Shown one piece after another: positions 1 through 7,732 of a stretch of DNA of 16,658 nucleotides. The notes beneath the pieces were generated by a model. The model was not told the origin of the DNA and made no database searches. It saw only the letters and a list, made by a program, of their open reading frames with translations. The position numbers and the translations under genes were made by a program. Position 1 is the stretch's first letter. The number at the start of each line of letters is the position of its first letter. This DNA comes from JAZQQB01 sp045628865 (lineage in GTDB: Bacteria > Bacillota > Clostridia > Lachnospirales > Lachnospiraceae): NCBI GenBank assembly GCA_045628865.1, contig JAZQQB010000066.1:1-16658 (forward strand), in the 5' to 3' direction.

Positions 1-408
1 AATGTAGGACTTGGTTATATTAAATTAGGTCAGCCATCTACGACATTATCTGGAGGAGAAGCACAGCGTATAAAACTTGCCACCGAACTTAGTAAGCGAT
101 CAACAGGTAAGACAATTTATATATTAGATGAGCCTACAACAGGATTACATTTTGCTGATGTGGCAAAGCTTATTGAGATATTGCAGAAGTTGACCGAAGG
201 TGGAAACACAGTTGTTGTAATTGAACATAACCTGGATGTAATAAAAACAGCAGATTATATTATTGATTTAGGCCCTGAAGGTGGTGATAAGGGCGGAACA
301 ATTGTCACTACAGGAACGCCTGAAGAAGTGGCAAAATGCAAAGAATCTCATACAGGTAGGTTTATTGCTAAAATGATAGAGAGAGATAAAAATAGAATAA
401 AGCATTAA
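1..408 (+). CDS. uvrA: UvrA, excinuclease ABC subunit A, C-terminal end (partial)
   Basis: This is the last 135 residues of UvrA, the DNA-damage sensor of nucleotide excision repair; the window opens inside the gene. The reading frame is open from base 1 to a TAA at 406-408. It shows the second ABC ATPase module in order: the ABC signature LSGGEAQRIKLA (from about base 49), Walker B with its glutamate (IYILDEPTTGLH, about 118-150) and the H-loop region VVVIEHNLDVI. It then has the typical UvrA tail DLGPEGGDKGG and a short basic C-terminus. The TTGLH and GPEGG motifs separate UvrA from other ABC ATPases. An internal Met at base 160 is not a start, because the conserved sequence continues upstream of it. 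It is followed by an inverted repeat rather than a classical GC-rich terminator, and the next gene has its own promoter. Confidence 0.97.
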   Translation, partial: NVGLGYIKLGQPSTTLSGGEAQRIKLATELSKRSTGKTIYILDEPTTGLHFADVAKLIEILQKLTEGGNTVVVIEHNLDVIKTADYIIDLGPEGGDKGGTIVTTGTPEEVAKCKESHTGRFIAKMIERDKNRIKH

Positions 409-420
409 GTAATAAAAAAA

Positions 421-497
421 CTTGCCGATATATAAAATGAACGCAAGGAGGCTAAGAAGAGAAGGAATCTCAATAGTCTTTTTTGCGTTCATTTTAT
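421..497. repeat. 15-bp perfect inverted repeat in the uvrA 3' region
   Basis: The left arm ATAAAATGAACGCAA (432-446) is exactly complementary to the right arm TTGCGTTCATTTTAT (483-497), with a 36-nt spacer that is rich in purines. A third segment, CTTGC at 421-425, can pair with GCAAG at 443-447, so the left arm has two possible partners. The structure lies after the uvrA stop and before the mreB promoter. It could act as a transcript 3' end, but its low GC and the lack of a U-run directly after it are unlike a normal intrinsic terminator. Confidence 0.6.
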
Positions 498-530
498 TTA
501 TTAAGAATTTGTGAAATCTGTACTATTGCC

Positions 531-559
531 TAGAAAAACTGTAGAAAATCAGCTATAAT
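531..559 (+). promoter_or_regulatory. sigma-A type promoter for mreB
   Basis: The -10 box is a perfect TATAAT (554-559). The best -35 is TAGAAA (531-536, 4 of 6 consensus bases) at 17 bp spacing. It lies about 40 bp before the chosen mreB start, so it probably drives mreB and perhaps the flagellar genes after it. Confidence 0.6.
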
Positions 560-597
560 ATTTTAGATTATGGATATTTATGCAGAAAGGGGAAACC

Positions 598-1590
598 ATG
601 CAGGGTACAGATATTGGAATTGACTTAGGTACAGCTAGCATACTGGTGTATATAAAAGGCAAAGGTGTTGTCTTAAAAGAGCCATCAGTAGTAGCTTTTG
701 ATAGAGATACAAATAAGATTAAAGCAATAGGAGAAGATGCTCGTCTTATGCTTGGTAGAACACCAGGTAATATTGTGGCAGTTAGACCATTAAGACAGGG
801 TGTTATTTCGGATTATACAGTTACAGAAAAGATGATGAAATATTTCATCACAAAGGCAGTTGGACGTAGAAGTTTTAGAAAGCCTCGTATAGCAGTTTGT
901 GTACCATCAGGTGTAACTGAAGTAGAGAAAAAGGCAGTTGAAGATGCTACATATCAGGCAGGTGCCAGAGAAGTAGCTATTATAGAGGAACCTATTGCTG
1001 CAGCAATTGGTGCAGGAATTGACATTAGTAAGCCATGCGGAAACATGATAGTTGATATCGGTGGTGGTACAACTGATATTGCTGTTATTTCACTTGGTGG
1101 AACTGTAGTTAGTGATTCTATAAAAGTAGCTGGAGATAATTTTGATGAAGCATTAGTTCGATATATGAGAACTAAGCATAATCTTTTGATAGGTGAACGT
1201 ACAGCAGAGGATCTTAAAGTAAGAATTGGTTCTGCGTATAAGCGTTCTGAACCGATGTATCTTGATGTAAGAGGACGTAATCTGGTAACAGGTCTTCCTA
1301 AGACGGTAAGAGTATCTTCTGAAGATACAGAAGAAGCACTTCGTTCTACTACAGAGCAGATAGTTGAAGCAATACATAGCATTTTGGAAAAGACTCCACC
1401 AGAACTTGCAGCAGATATTTCTGAAAGAGGTATTGTTCTCACAGGTGGTGGTGCATTATTAAATGGACTTGAAGATCTTATCTGTTCTAAGACAGGTATT
1501 ACTACAATGACAGCAGAAGAACCAATGACAGCTGTTGCAATTGGTACTGGTAAGTATGTTGAATTCTTATCTGGTTACAGAGAAGAATAA
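598..1590 (+). CDS. mreB: MreB/Mbl-type bacterial actin, rod shape-determining protein
   Basis: This is a cytoplasmic actin homologue that forms membrane-bound filaments directing lateral cell-wall synthesis. The 330-residue length fits the family (about 330-345). It shows phosphate-1 motif DIGIDLGTA (residues 5-13), phosphate-2 motif DIGGGTTD (153-160) and adenosine motif TGGGALLNG (282-290), plus the MreB hallmarks GRTPGNIVAVRPL and EKTPPELAADI. I chose the ATG at 598 over the in-frame ATG at 580 because AAAGGGGA ends four bases before it, while 580 has no good ribosome site; MQGTDIGIDLGT also matches the usual N-terminus. In B. subtilis the paralogue mbl lies directly upstream of flhO-flhP, and the same order here argues for an Mbl-type role. 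Sequence alone does not settle MreB versus Mbl. No mreC or mreD is nearby. Confidence 0.95.
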   Translation: MQGTDIGIDLGTASILVYIKGKGVVLKEPSVVAFDRDTNKIKAIGEDARLMLGRTPGNIVAVRPLRQGVISDYTVTEKMMKYFITKAVGRRSFRKPRIAVCVPSGVTEVEKKAVEDATYQAGAREVAIIEEPIAAAIGAGIDISKPCGNMIVDIGGGTTDIAVISLGGTVVSDSIKVAGDNFDEALVRYMRTKHNLLIGERTAEDLKVRIGSAYKRSEPMYLDVRGRNLVTGLPKTVRVSSEDTEEALRSTTEQIVEAIHSILEKTPPELAADISERGIVLTGGGALLNGLEDLICSKTGITTMTAEEPMTAVAIGTGKYVEFLSGYREE

Positions 1591-1671
1591 AAGCATTATC
1601 GGATTACCGTATATTTTTTGAAAAAATAATAATTATTTTTCCATTTGGACTTGTGTTTTCTCCAATACGTG

Positions 1672-1714
1672 TCGATAAACCTATAGAAGCTTTAGTAACC
1701 TCAAGGTTTATTGA
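1672..1714 (+). promoter_or_regulatory. leader hairpin just upstream of the flhO ribosome site
   Basis: TCGATAAACCT (1672-1682) pairs with AGGTTTATTGA (1704-1714), 11 bp including one G-U pair, around a 21-nt loop. The stem ends 8 bases before the flhO Shine-Dalgarno TGGAGGG (1722-1728). It sits in the 143-bp gap after mreB, the largest gap in the flagellar series. It may affect mRNA processing or translation of flhO. I could not find a clear sigma-A or sigma-D promoter in this gap. Confidence 0.45.
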
Positions 1715-1733
1715 TTGAGATTGGAGGGAACAT

Positions 1734-2507
1734 ATGCTGAAAGGATTATATACCGCATATACCGGTATGATGAATGAACAGCACAGAATGGACACATTAT
1801 CAAACAATCTTGCGAATGCAGATACAGTAGGCTTTAAGAAAGAGGGCACTACACAGCAGGCATTTGATACGTTAATGATGTATAGAATCAAGGACGAAAC
1901 AGATGGTGTTGATCAGGCACCAATCGGAAGTATCCGTTTGGGCGTTAAGATTGGTGAGAATTATACAGATTACACACAGGGTAGCTTCCGTGTGACAGAG
2001 GGACCATATGATATGGCAATTAGTGGAGGAGGATTTTTCACAGTTGACAGAATCGCCTCAGATGGAAGCGCTTCTGTTATGTATACACGAGATGGTTCTT
2101 TTACCATCAATAAGGATGGTTTCCTGGTTACAGATGAAGGAAACTATGTATTAGGAACCGATGGCAATCGTATTCAGATTGATCCTAATGCTGAATCTGC
2201 AATTGATCATGATGGGGTTATCTATCAGAATAACGTACCCGTTGCACAGTTACAGATCACAGATTTTACAGATTACAACTATCTGGAGAAATATGGAGAG
2301 AATTTTCTATACCCGGTGGAGGGTGCTACCACAAAGGAATTTGAGGGAAGCATATATCAGGGTTATCTGGAAATGTCCAATGTTCAGGTAGTATCAGAAA
2401 TGGTCGATATGATCACAATTTCAAGGGCTTATGAGTCCAATCAGAAATTGATCCAGACCATGGATTCCACTTTAGAGATTGCGGTATCTCAACTTGGAAG
2501 AGTGTAA
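1734..2507 (+). CDS. flhO: flagellar hook-basal body protein, FlhO/FlgF family
   Basis: This is a structural protein of the flagellar rod, exported by the flagellar type III apparatus. The 257 residues show the axial-protein N-terminal signature MLKGLYTAYTGMMNEQ with SNNLANADTVGFKK at about 23-36. A central D1-type region carries the family motif ISGGGFFTV. The C-terminal coiled-coil segment has QGYLEMSNVQVVSEMVDMI and ISRAYESNQKLIQTMD. The N- and C-terminal helices are those that pack against each other in rod and hook filaments. The start has an excellent TGGAGGG 5 bases upstream. It lies after an mreB/mbl gene and before a second rod gene, as flhO does in B. subtilis. It is shorter and more divergent than the following FlgG-like protein, which fits the FlgF-like (proximal rod) partner. 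Assignment to FlhO rather than FlgF of another locus rests on context. Confidence 0.9.
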   Translation: MLKGLYTAYTGMMNEQHRMDTLSNNLANADTVGFKKEGTTQQAFDTLMMYRIKDETDGVDQAPIGSIRLGVKIGENYTDYTQGSFRVTEGPYDMAISGGGFFTVDRIASDGSASVMYTRDGSFTINKDGFLVTDEGNYVLGTDGNRIQIDPNAESAIDHDGVIYQNNVPVAQLQITDFTDYNYLEKYGENFLYPVEGATTKEFEGSIYQGYLEMSNVQVVSEMVDMITISRAYESNQKLIQTMDSTLEIAVSQLGRV

Positions 2508-2548
2508 GTGTAGTAAGTAAGATTTAGAAGCATTGGAGGAAATCGCTT

Positions 2549-3370
2549 ATGATGAGATCATTATGGACTGGTGCAACAGGAATGCTTGCCCAGCAGACAA
2601 ATCTAGACGTAATATCAAATAACTTATCAAATGTAAATTCTGTTGGTTATAAGACACAGGCAGCAGAATTTAAGTCATTATTATACCAGACTGTACAACA
2701 GAAAACTACATTAGCTGATGGTAGCTTAAAGCCTACCTCTGCGCAGGTTGGTCTGGGCGCCAGAAATTCTTCAATTAACTCCGACTTTTCACAAGGAAAT
2801 ATTACTGCTACAACATCTAACACTGCTTTTGCAATTGTTGGAGATGGCTTTTTTGCAGTACGAGGCGAGGATGGAGAGAATTATTATACCAGAAATGGTA
2901 ATTTTACCTGGTCACTTGGAACAGCAAATAGTTTGAACCTTTGTACATCAGAAGGAAAAACTGTTTTAGACAGTCAGGGACGACCAATCCAGTTGGATAA
3001 AAATAGATATCAGGCAAGTCAGATCACAGCAACCAAGGAAGGTGAAATCTGTTATCCTGATGAGAACAACAATCCGAGAGGTTTGGGTATTTTTATTGGT
3101 ATGTATCAGTTTAGCAATCCACAGGGCTTATCCAATGAAGGAGATACATTATATGCTGTAACAGGCGCAAGTGGAGATCCGATCAACGAAGCAACCAATA
3201 ACAATGTGGCGAAATCAGAAATTCGTCAGGGTTATTTAGAGGCATCCAATGTACAGGTGGCAGATGAAATGGTTAACATGATTGTGGCACAACGTGCATA
3301 TGAATTTGCATCAAAGGTTATCACAACCAGTGATGAAATGATGCAGCAGGCCAATGCTTTGAAGAGATAA
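2549..3370 (+). CDS. flhP: flagellar distal rod protein, FlhP/FlgG family
   Basis: This 273-residue rod protein starts MMRSLWTGATGMLAQQ and has SNNLSNVNSVGYKT, which match the conserved N-terminus of FlgG-type proteins. The central part shows GDGFFAV followed by YTRNGNF. The C-terminus has QGYLEASNVQVADEMVNMI and AQRAYEFASKVI, the family's helical end segment. An insertion-like stretch around residues 115-215, with PDENNNPRGLGIF, is less conserved. TTGGAGG lies 10 bases upstream of the ATG; a second ATG directly follows (2552), so the exact first residue is uncertain by one. It is 41 bp after flhO and 16 bp before the rod-binding gene, so the three are very likely co-transcribed and act together in rod assembly through the cell wall. 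Confidence 0.92.
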   Translation: MMRSLWTGATGMLAQQTNLDVISNNLSNVNSVGYKTQAAEFKSLLYQTVQQKTTLADGSLKPTSAQVGLGARNSSINSDFSQGNITATTSNTAFAIVGDGFFAVRGEDGENYYTRNGNFTWSLGTANSLNLCTSEGKTVLDSQGRPIQLDKNRYQASQITATKEGEICYPDENNNPRGLGIFIGMYQFSNPQGLSNEGDTLYAVTGASGDPINEATNNNVAKSEIRQGYLEASNVQVADEMVNMIVAQRAYEFASKVITTSDEMMQQANALKR

Positions 3371-3386
3371 GTAGGAGGATTTTTCC

Positions 3387-3758
3387 ATGGATATTAGTGG
3401 ATTATATAAGGATTATGTTTCCAATACAGCTTCGCAGGTATCTTCATCTGGCATGAAGAATGCCATTGATACCACAGACTATGCATCAGCGTCAGATGAG
3501 CAGCTGATGAATGCCTGTAAGGAATTTGAAAGCTATTACTTGGAACAGGTTATGAAAAAAATGATGGATACGGTATCGATAGATGAAGATTCCGTTATGA
3601 ATAATCAGCTTGTGTCCTACTTTATGGATTCAACGGTGACAGAGCTTTGTAAGGAAGCAACAGATCAGAAAAGCTTAGGGCTTGCCCAGATGCTTTATGA
3701 ACAGATGAAGATCAACTATGGAACACCAGTGATTCCAGGAACCGAGCTGGAAGAATAA
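3387..3758 (+). CDS. flgJ: FlgJ-like rod-binding protein (N-terminal domain only)
   Basis: This 123-residue protein matches the rod-binding domain found at the N-terminus of proteobacterial FlgJ. The visible core is LMNACKEFESYYLEQVMKKM (about residues 39-58), then a region around NNQLVSYFMDSTVTELC and a closing LGLAQMLYEQM. The peptidoglycan hydrolase (glucosaminidase) domain of proteobacterial FlgJ is absent, which is common in Firmicutes, where wall digestion is done by other enzymes. No signal peptide is seen. The start is set by TAGGAGGA upstream. It probably acts as rod scaffold or cap for the two preceding proteins. The short Pro-containing C-terminus ends in acidic residues. Confidence 0.87.
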   Translation: MDISGLYKDYVSNTASQVSSSGMKNAIDTTDYASASDEQLMNACKEFESYYLEQVMKKMMDTVSIDEDSVMNNQLVSYFMDSTVTELCKEATDQKSLGLAQMLYEQMKINYGTPVIPGTELEE

Positions 3759-3776
3759 AAAAAGGAAGGGATAAAT

Positions 3777-6002
3777 ATGGATTCAATTAAAGGGTTTGTT
3801 GACCATATTATCTTTCAGAATGCTGAAAATGGATACACAGTGATGATCTTAGTGGTTGAGGGACTCGAGGTCACATGTGTAGGAACATTAAAGGGTGTTT
3901 CAGAAGGAGAAACAATTGAGGCACAGGGTGAGTACGTAGACCATCCTGTTTACGGTAAGCAGTTTAAAATTGCAGAATATCATTTTATACCACCAGAGGA
4001 TGAGTTGAGTATAGAACGATATTTGGGGTCTGGAGCAATCAAAGGGATTGGACCAGCTCTTGCTGCACGTATTGTGAAAAAGTTCAAAAAAGACTCTTTT
4101 AGGATTATAGAAGAGGAACCAGAGCGTTTGACTGAGGTAAAAGGAATCAGCGAACGAATTGCCAGGGAGATCGCTTCTCAGGTGGAAGATAAACGAGAGA
4201 TGCGAGAGGCTATGCTCTTTTTGCAGCAATATGGAATTTCTAATACCTTAGCAGTAAAAATTTATAATGAATATGGCCCAAAGGTATACACTGTCATGCG
4301 TGAGAATCCTTATCGCCTTGCAGAGGATATTCAAGGTGTAGGATTTAAAATGGCAGATGAAATCGCTACCAAGGCGGGCATTCACACAGATTCGGACTAC
4401 CGGGTTCGAAGCGGTATTTTCTATTCATTGCTACAAGCTTCTCAGGATGGGCATGTGTATCTGCCAGAAGATGTGCTTATTGAGAAAGCCATTGAATTGC
4501 TGAATGTACCGGCAGAAGTCATCAGTATTCAGATTCCTAATCTGATCATGGATAAGAAAATCATTAAAAAGGATGAAAAAATCTATGCAGCAAGCTACTA
4601 TTATAGTGAGCTGAATTGTGCAAGAATGCTGCTTGAATTAAATGTGAGAATGTGCTCAGAGTCAGAACTGAAAAAAGAAGAGGTTCTAATCAGAAAAAAA
4701 ATAGATTTATTGGAAAAAGCCCAAGGAATCACTTTAGATGAACTGCAGAAGCAGGCTGTTTTAGAAAGCGTAAAAAATGGAGTGTTTATCCTATCAGGTG
4801 GACCCGGTACAGGTAAAACAACTACCATTAATTCCATTATTCAGTATTATGAGGATGAGAATTTAGAGATCCTTTTGGCGGCTCCAACAGGACGTGCCAG
4901 TAAGCGTATGCAGGAAGCAACTGGTTATGAAGCCAAAACCATCCATCGGTTACTGGAATTAAACGGGTCCAATTTAGATGAAAATAAGCGTGTGAGCTTT
5001 GAAAGAAATGAAGAAAATCCATTAGAAGCAGATGTTATTATTATTGATGAGATGTCTATGGTGGATGTGCATTTGTTCCAGGCTTTGTTAAAGGCTGTAA
5101 GCGTAGGAACCAGACTGATTTTGGTTGGAGATGTGAACCAGCTTCCAAGTGTGGGACCGGGACAGGTGCTTCGAGATTTGATTGAAAGTCAAGTATTTCC
5201 AGTGGTAATCCTGCAAAAGATTTTTAGACAGGCAGGCGAAAGTGATATTGTTGTGAATGCTCATCGTATTCACAAGGGTGAGCAAATCGCACTGGATAAT
5301 AAGAGTAAGGATTTCTTTTTCTTAGAAAGAAATGATGTGAATGTAATCTATAAGCATATGGTACAGCTGATTACAGAAAAGCTTCCCAAATATGTTAACG
5401 CAACACCATATGATATTCAGGTGTTAACCCCTATGAAAAAAGGAAATCTTGGTGTAGAGTCCTTGAATAAGATTTTGCAGCAGTATATCAATCCACCATC
5501 CAGGGAAAAAACAGAACATGTTTTTTCTGATGGAAGTTTGTTTCGCGTTGGCGACAAGGTAATGCAGATCAAGAACAATTACCAGATTGAATGGGAAATA
5601 GTATCGAAATACAATATTCCAATTGATAAGGGTATGGGAGTGTTTAATGGTGATACAGGTATCATCAAGGCCATCAATGAAAGTGCCCAGAATATTTTAG
5701 TGGAATTCGATGATGCAAGACAGGTGACCTATTCTTTTTCACAGTTAGAGGAGTTAGAACTTGCCTATGCAGTGACCATACATAAATCGCAGGGTAGTGA
5801 GTACCCGGCAGTGGTGATGCCGCTTTTGTCAGGACCAAGAATGCTTTTTAACAGAAACTTGTTGTATACTGGCATTACTAGAGCGAAAAACTGTGTAACA
5901 ATTCTAGGCAGCTCACAGACAGTCAGTAGCATGATTGAGAATGAGAGTGAACAGCAAAGATATACCGGATTAAAGGAACGAATCCAGGAGATGCTGCAGT
6001 AG
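3777..6002 (+). CDS. recD2: RecD2 (RecD-like) ATP-dependent 5'-3' DNA helicase
   Basis: This is a stand-alone SF1B helicase, without RecBC partners, of the type involved in fork and repair stability. Length 741 fits the family. The N-terminal region (1-75) is OB-like, beginning MDSIKGFVDHIIFQN. Helix-hairpin-helix segments follow (KGIGPALAARI near 90; LTEVKGISERIAREI near 120-134). The motor carries Walker A GGPGTGKT (341-348), motif Ia AAPTGRAS, Walker B IIIDEMS with D424-E425, motif III GDVNQLPS (from G451), the late motif TIHKSQGSE (667-675) and YTGITRAK (697-704). AAGGAAGGG precedes the ATG, 18 bp after flgJ. Its position within a flagellar series is odd functionally but the spacing is operon-like. 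It differs from RecD of RecBCD by the long N-terminal region. Confidence 0.96.
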   Translation: MDSIKGFVDHIIFQNAENGYTVMILVVEGLEVTCVGTLKGVSEGETIEAQGEYVDHPVYGKQFKIAEYHFIPPEDELSIERYLGSGAIKGIGPALAARIVKKFKKDSFRIIEEEPERLTEVKGISERIAREIASQVEDKREMREAMLFLQQYGISNTLAVKIYNEYGPKVYTVMRENPYRLAEDIQGVGFKMADEIATKAGIHTDSDYRVRSGIFYSLLQASQDGHVYLPEDVLIEKAIELLNVPAEVISIQIPNLIMDKKIIKKDEKIYAASYYYSELNCARMLLELNVRMCSESELKKEEVLIRKKIDLLEKAQGITLDELQKQAVLESVKNGVFILSGGPGTGKTTTINSIIQYYEDENLEILLAAPTGRASKRMQEATGYEAKTIHRLLELNGSNLDENKRVSFERNEENPLEADVIIIDEMSMVDVHLFQALLKAVSVGTRLILVGDVNQLPSVGPGQVLRDLIESQVFPVVILQKIFRQAGESDIVVNAHRIHKGEQIALDNKSKDFFFLERNDVNVIYKHMVQLITEKLPKYVNATPYDIQVLTPMKKGNLGVESLNKILQQYINPPSREKTEHVFSDGSLFRVGDKVMQIKNNYQIEWEIVSKYNIPIDKGMGVFNGDTGIIKAINESAQNILVEFDDARQVTYSFSQLEELELAYAVTIHKSQGSEYPAVVMPLLSGPRMLFNRNLLYTGITRAKNCVTILGSSQTVSSMIENESEQQRYTGLKERIQEMLQ

Positions 6003-6035
6003 CTGAAAACATACGATTTTGTCTGGGGAGACGAA

Positions 6036-6059
6036 ATGAGTATGAAATGGCAAAAATAA
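6036..6059 (+). other. possible 7-codon leader ORF overlapping the comFC start
   Basis: An ATG at 6036 lies 5 bases after a strong GGGGAG (6025-6030) and opens a frame of seven codons (MSMKWQK) that ends in TAA at 6057-6059, across the comFC start at 6047. The comFC ATG itself is 16 bases from that ribosome site, which is long. Ribosomes may therefore load on the short frame and reinitiate on comFC. Alternatively the short frame is chance and GGGGAG serves comFC poorly. Confidence 0.3.
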
Positions 6060-6814
6060 GAAAAAATGAACATTGGAATAAAAGTCAATTTAAAGAAAAA
6101 CTGAAGAACCTGTATGAATTTGTAATTGGACTTATATATCCTAGAAGGTGTCCTGTATGTGATGAAATCGTGAGATATGGTGATGGTCTGGTCTGTGATT
6201 CCTGTAAGGATGTTTTTCAATATACAAAGGAACCTGTTTGCATGAGATGTGGAAAGGAAGTTGGCAGAGAAGAAAAGGAATTCTGCGAGGATTGTCAAAA
6301 AAGAATTCATTACTACAGCAGAAATTTCGCATGCTTTTCCTATCGAAGTATGTCACAATCCATATACCGTTTTAAATACGGAAAAAGGCAGGAATACGCC
6401 GCGTATTATGCAAAGCAGATTGCTGCAAGGCTTGGGGATGTAATTCGTGAAATACAGCCGGATGCCTTGATTCCGGTGCCTCTTCATAGGTCTCGATTCT
6501 ATACAAGGGGATATAATCAGGCAGAGGTTTTGGCTAAGGAAATCGGAAAACTGATAAGTGTTCCAGTATTGACCGATTATGTAATCCGTGTGAAAAAAAC
6601 CACGCCGCAAAAGGAATTAAGTCGCCAGAATCGGCAAAATAATTTGAAAAAGGCTTTTAAAATAAAACGAAATGATGTAAAATTAAATACAATTATAGTT
6701 ATTGATGATATTTACACAACTGGGAGTACGATAGACATGGTGTCTAAGGTTTGTTTAGATGCTGGTGTAGTAAGAGTTTATAGTATCTGTTTAGCGATTG
6801 GAAAAGGGCTTTAG
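6047..6814 (+). CDS. comFC: ComFC-like phosphoribosyltransferase-fold protein
   Basis: This 255-residue protein belongs to the ComF/GntX family, needed for DNA uptake in competent bacteria and more widely present without proven competence. The N-terminal part has paired cysteines for zinc: CPVC (35-38), CDSC (50-53), CMRC (65-68) and CEDC (80-83). The C-terminal part is a type I phosphoribosyltransferase fold with PVPLHRSRFYTRGYNQAE and the PRPP-binding loop IDDIYTTGST (219-228). The first 25 residues (MAKIRKNEHW...) are a basic extension beyond the usual family start near LIYPRRCPVC. The start is uncertain because of a poorly spaced ribosome site (see the short leader ORF). It lies just before yvyF, as comFC does in B. 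subtilis. There are no other competence genes in the window. Confidence 0.93.
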   Translation: MAKIRKNEHWNKSQFKEKLKNLYEFVIGLIYPRRCPVCDEIVRYGDGLVCDSCKDVFQYTKEPVCMRCGKEVGREEKEFCEDCQKRIHYYSRNFACFSYRSMSQSIYRFKYGKRQEYAAYYAKQIAARLGDVIREIQPDALIPVPLHRSRFYTRGYNQAEVLAKEIGKLISVPVLTDYVIRVKKTTPQKELSRQNRQNNLKKAFKIKRNDVKLNTIIVIDDIYTTGSTIDMVSKVCLDAGVVRVYSICLAIGKGL

Positions 6815-6830
6815 CAGAGGAGGAAATGCT

Positions 6831-7235
6831 ATGGATGTTCGTAATTGTAGAAAGTGTGGTAGAATTTTTAATTATGTAGTTGGTCAGTCAATCTGTCCTG
6901 TTTGTCGGGATAAGTTGGAAGATCAATTCAAACAGGTAAAGGATTATATCCGTGACAACAGAACCTGCAGTGTAGCAGAGGTTGTTGAGGCATGCGGTGT
7001 AGACCGTAACCAGATTCAGCAGTGGATCAGAGAAGAACGATTGGAATTCTCTGGTGGAATTGGTGCGGCTACATGTGAGAAATGTGGTGCGAGCATTAGT
7101 ACAGGTCGTTTCTGTGAGAAATGTAAGCTAAATATGGCCAATACATTTTCAGAGGCATCTGGAAAGAACAGACCACAAATGCCACAGAAGGATGATAAAA
7201 AAGAAGGCATTAGAATGCATTACCTGGATCGATAA
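6831..7235 (+). CDS. yvyF: YvyF-like flagellar operon zinc-ribbon protein
   Basis: This 134-residue protein has an N-terminal zinc ribbon (C6, C9, C22, C25), a central helix-turn-helix-like part (SVAEVVEACGVDRNQIQQWIREERLEF, about 47-73, broken here only by naming it) and a second cysteine set (C82, C85, C95, C98). This matches the YvyF family found next to comFC in Firmicutes flagellar loci. The C-terminus is charged and low in order. I moved the start from the in-frame codon at 6798 to 6831, because AGAGGAGG (6816-6823) is ideally placed there and the upstream version would overlap comFC. The role is not well established; the helix-turn-helix suggests nucleic-acid or protein binding in flagellar gene control. 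FlgM and FliW, often next to it in Bacillus, are not here. Confidence 0.85.
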   Translation: MDVRNCRKCGRIFNYVVGQSICPVCRDKLEDQFKQVKDYIRDNRTCSVAEVVEACGVDRNQIQQWIREERLEFSGGIGAATCEKCGASISTGRFCEKCKLNMANTFSEASGKNRPQMPQKDDKKEGIRMHYLDR

Positions 7236-7258
7236 TACAGGAAGGATTTTTTTAGTTC

Positions 7259-7672
7259 ATGCTAAATCGTGACAGAGTTATTCTGATGACGAAGATGGCT
7301 TCGTTTGAAGAAAATGAAGGAAAGAAAAGCATTTCAATATGTAAATATTTTAGAGGCGACTATATAGGCTGGCAGGTGATCAAATCGGTCATAGCATCTA
7401 CGGTGGCCTATTTTGTCGTGCTTGCAGCTTATATTTTTTATAATTTCGAAGCGTTGATCGAGGAAATCTATGAGATTGATCTAAAAACATATGGAAAGAA
7501 TATGATTTACATCTATGTGTGCTTTGTAGTGTGTTTTGGGGTCATTACGTATATAGTGTATGCGCTGCGGTATCAGAGAGCCAAGAAGGATTTGAAAAGA
7601 TATTATGGTAATCTGAAGAGATTGAATGGAATGTTGAATAAAGAAGACGCTGATGACTCTGAAGAAGAATAA
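7259..7672 (+). CDS. uncharacterised small membrane protein, two TM helices
   Basis: I do not recognise this 137-residue protein. It has a hydrophilic N-terminal part with a short basic patch, then two membrane helices (about 41-62 and 81-102) separated by an acidic external stretch (EALIEEIYEIDLKTYGK). It ends in a strongly basic region (ALRYQRAKKDLKRYYGNLKR) followed by an acidic end (DADDSEEE). The basic segment after helix 2 predicts that both ends face the cytoplasm. The ribosome site AGGAAGGA is 12 bases before the ATG, rather far; the next in-frame Met codons (7286, 7295) have no ribosome site at all. It lies 23 bp after yvyF and 60 bp before the next membrane gene, so it may be co-transcribed with either group. 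Confidence 0.75.
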   Translation: MLNRDRVILMTKMASFEENEGKKSISICKYFRGDYIGWQVIKSVIASTVAYFVVLAAYIFYNFEALIEEIYEIDLKTYGKNMIYIYVCFVVCFGVITYIVYALRYQRAKKDLKRYYGNLKRLNGMLNKEDADDSEEE

Positions 7673-7732
7673 ATAAGCGCTGGGAAATTGAATGAGATAT
7701 GAATGGCTCAGGGTGGGCCTGGAGGACTATAA

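Noticed and set aside
580..597. Upstream mreB start at 580
   Set aside because: No ribosome site before it, while AAAGGGGA serves the ATG at 598 and gives the normal family N-terminus.
1611..1645. AT palindrome (AAAAATAA / TTATTTTT) as mreB terminator
   Set aside because: It has no G-C pairs in the stem and is followed by CC rather than a U-run, so stable termination is unlikely.
1591..1733. c-di-GMP riboswitch or sigma-28 promoter before flhO
   Set aside because: I found neither the conserved GEMM core nor a TAAA/CCGATAT pair; only a simple hairpin is visible.
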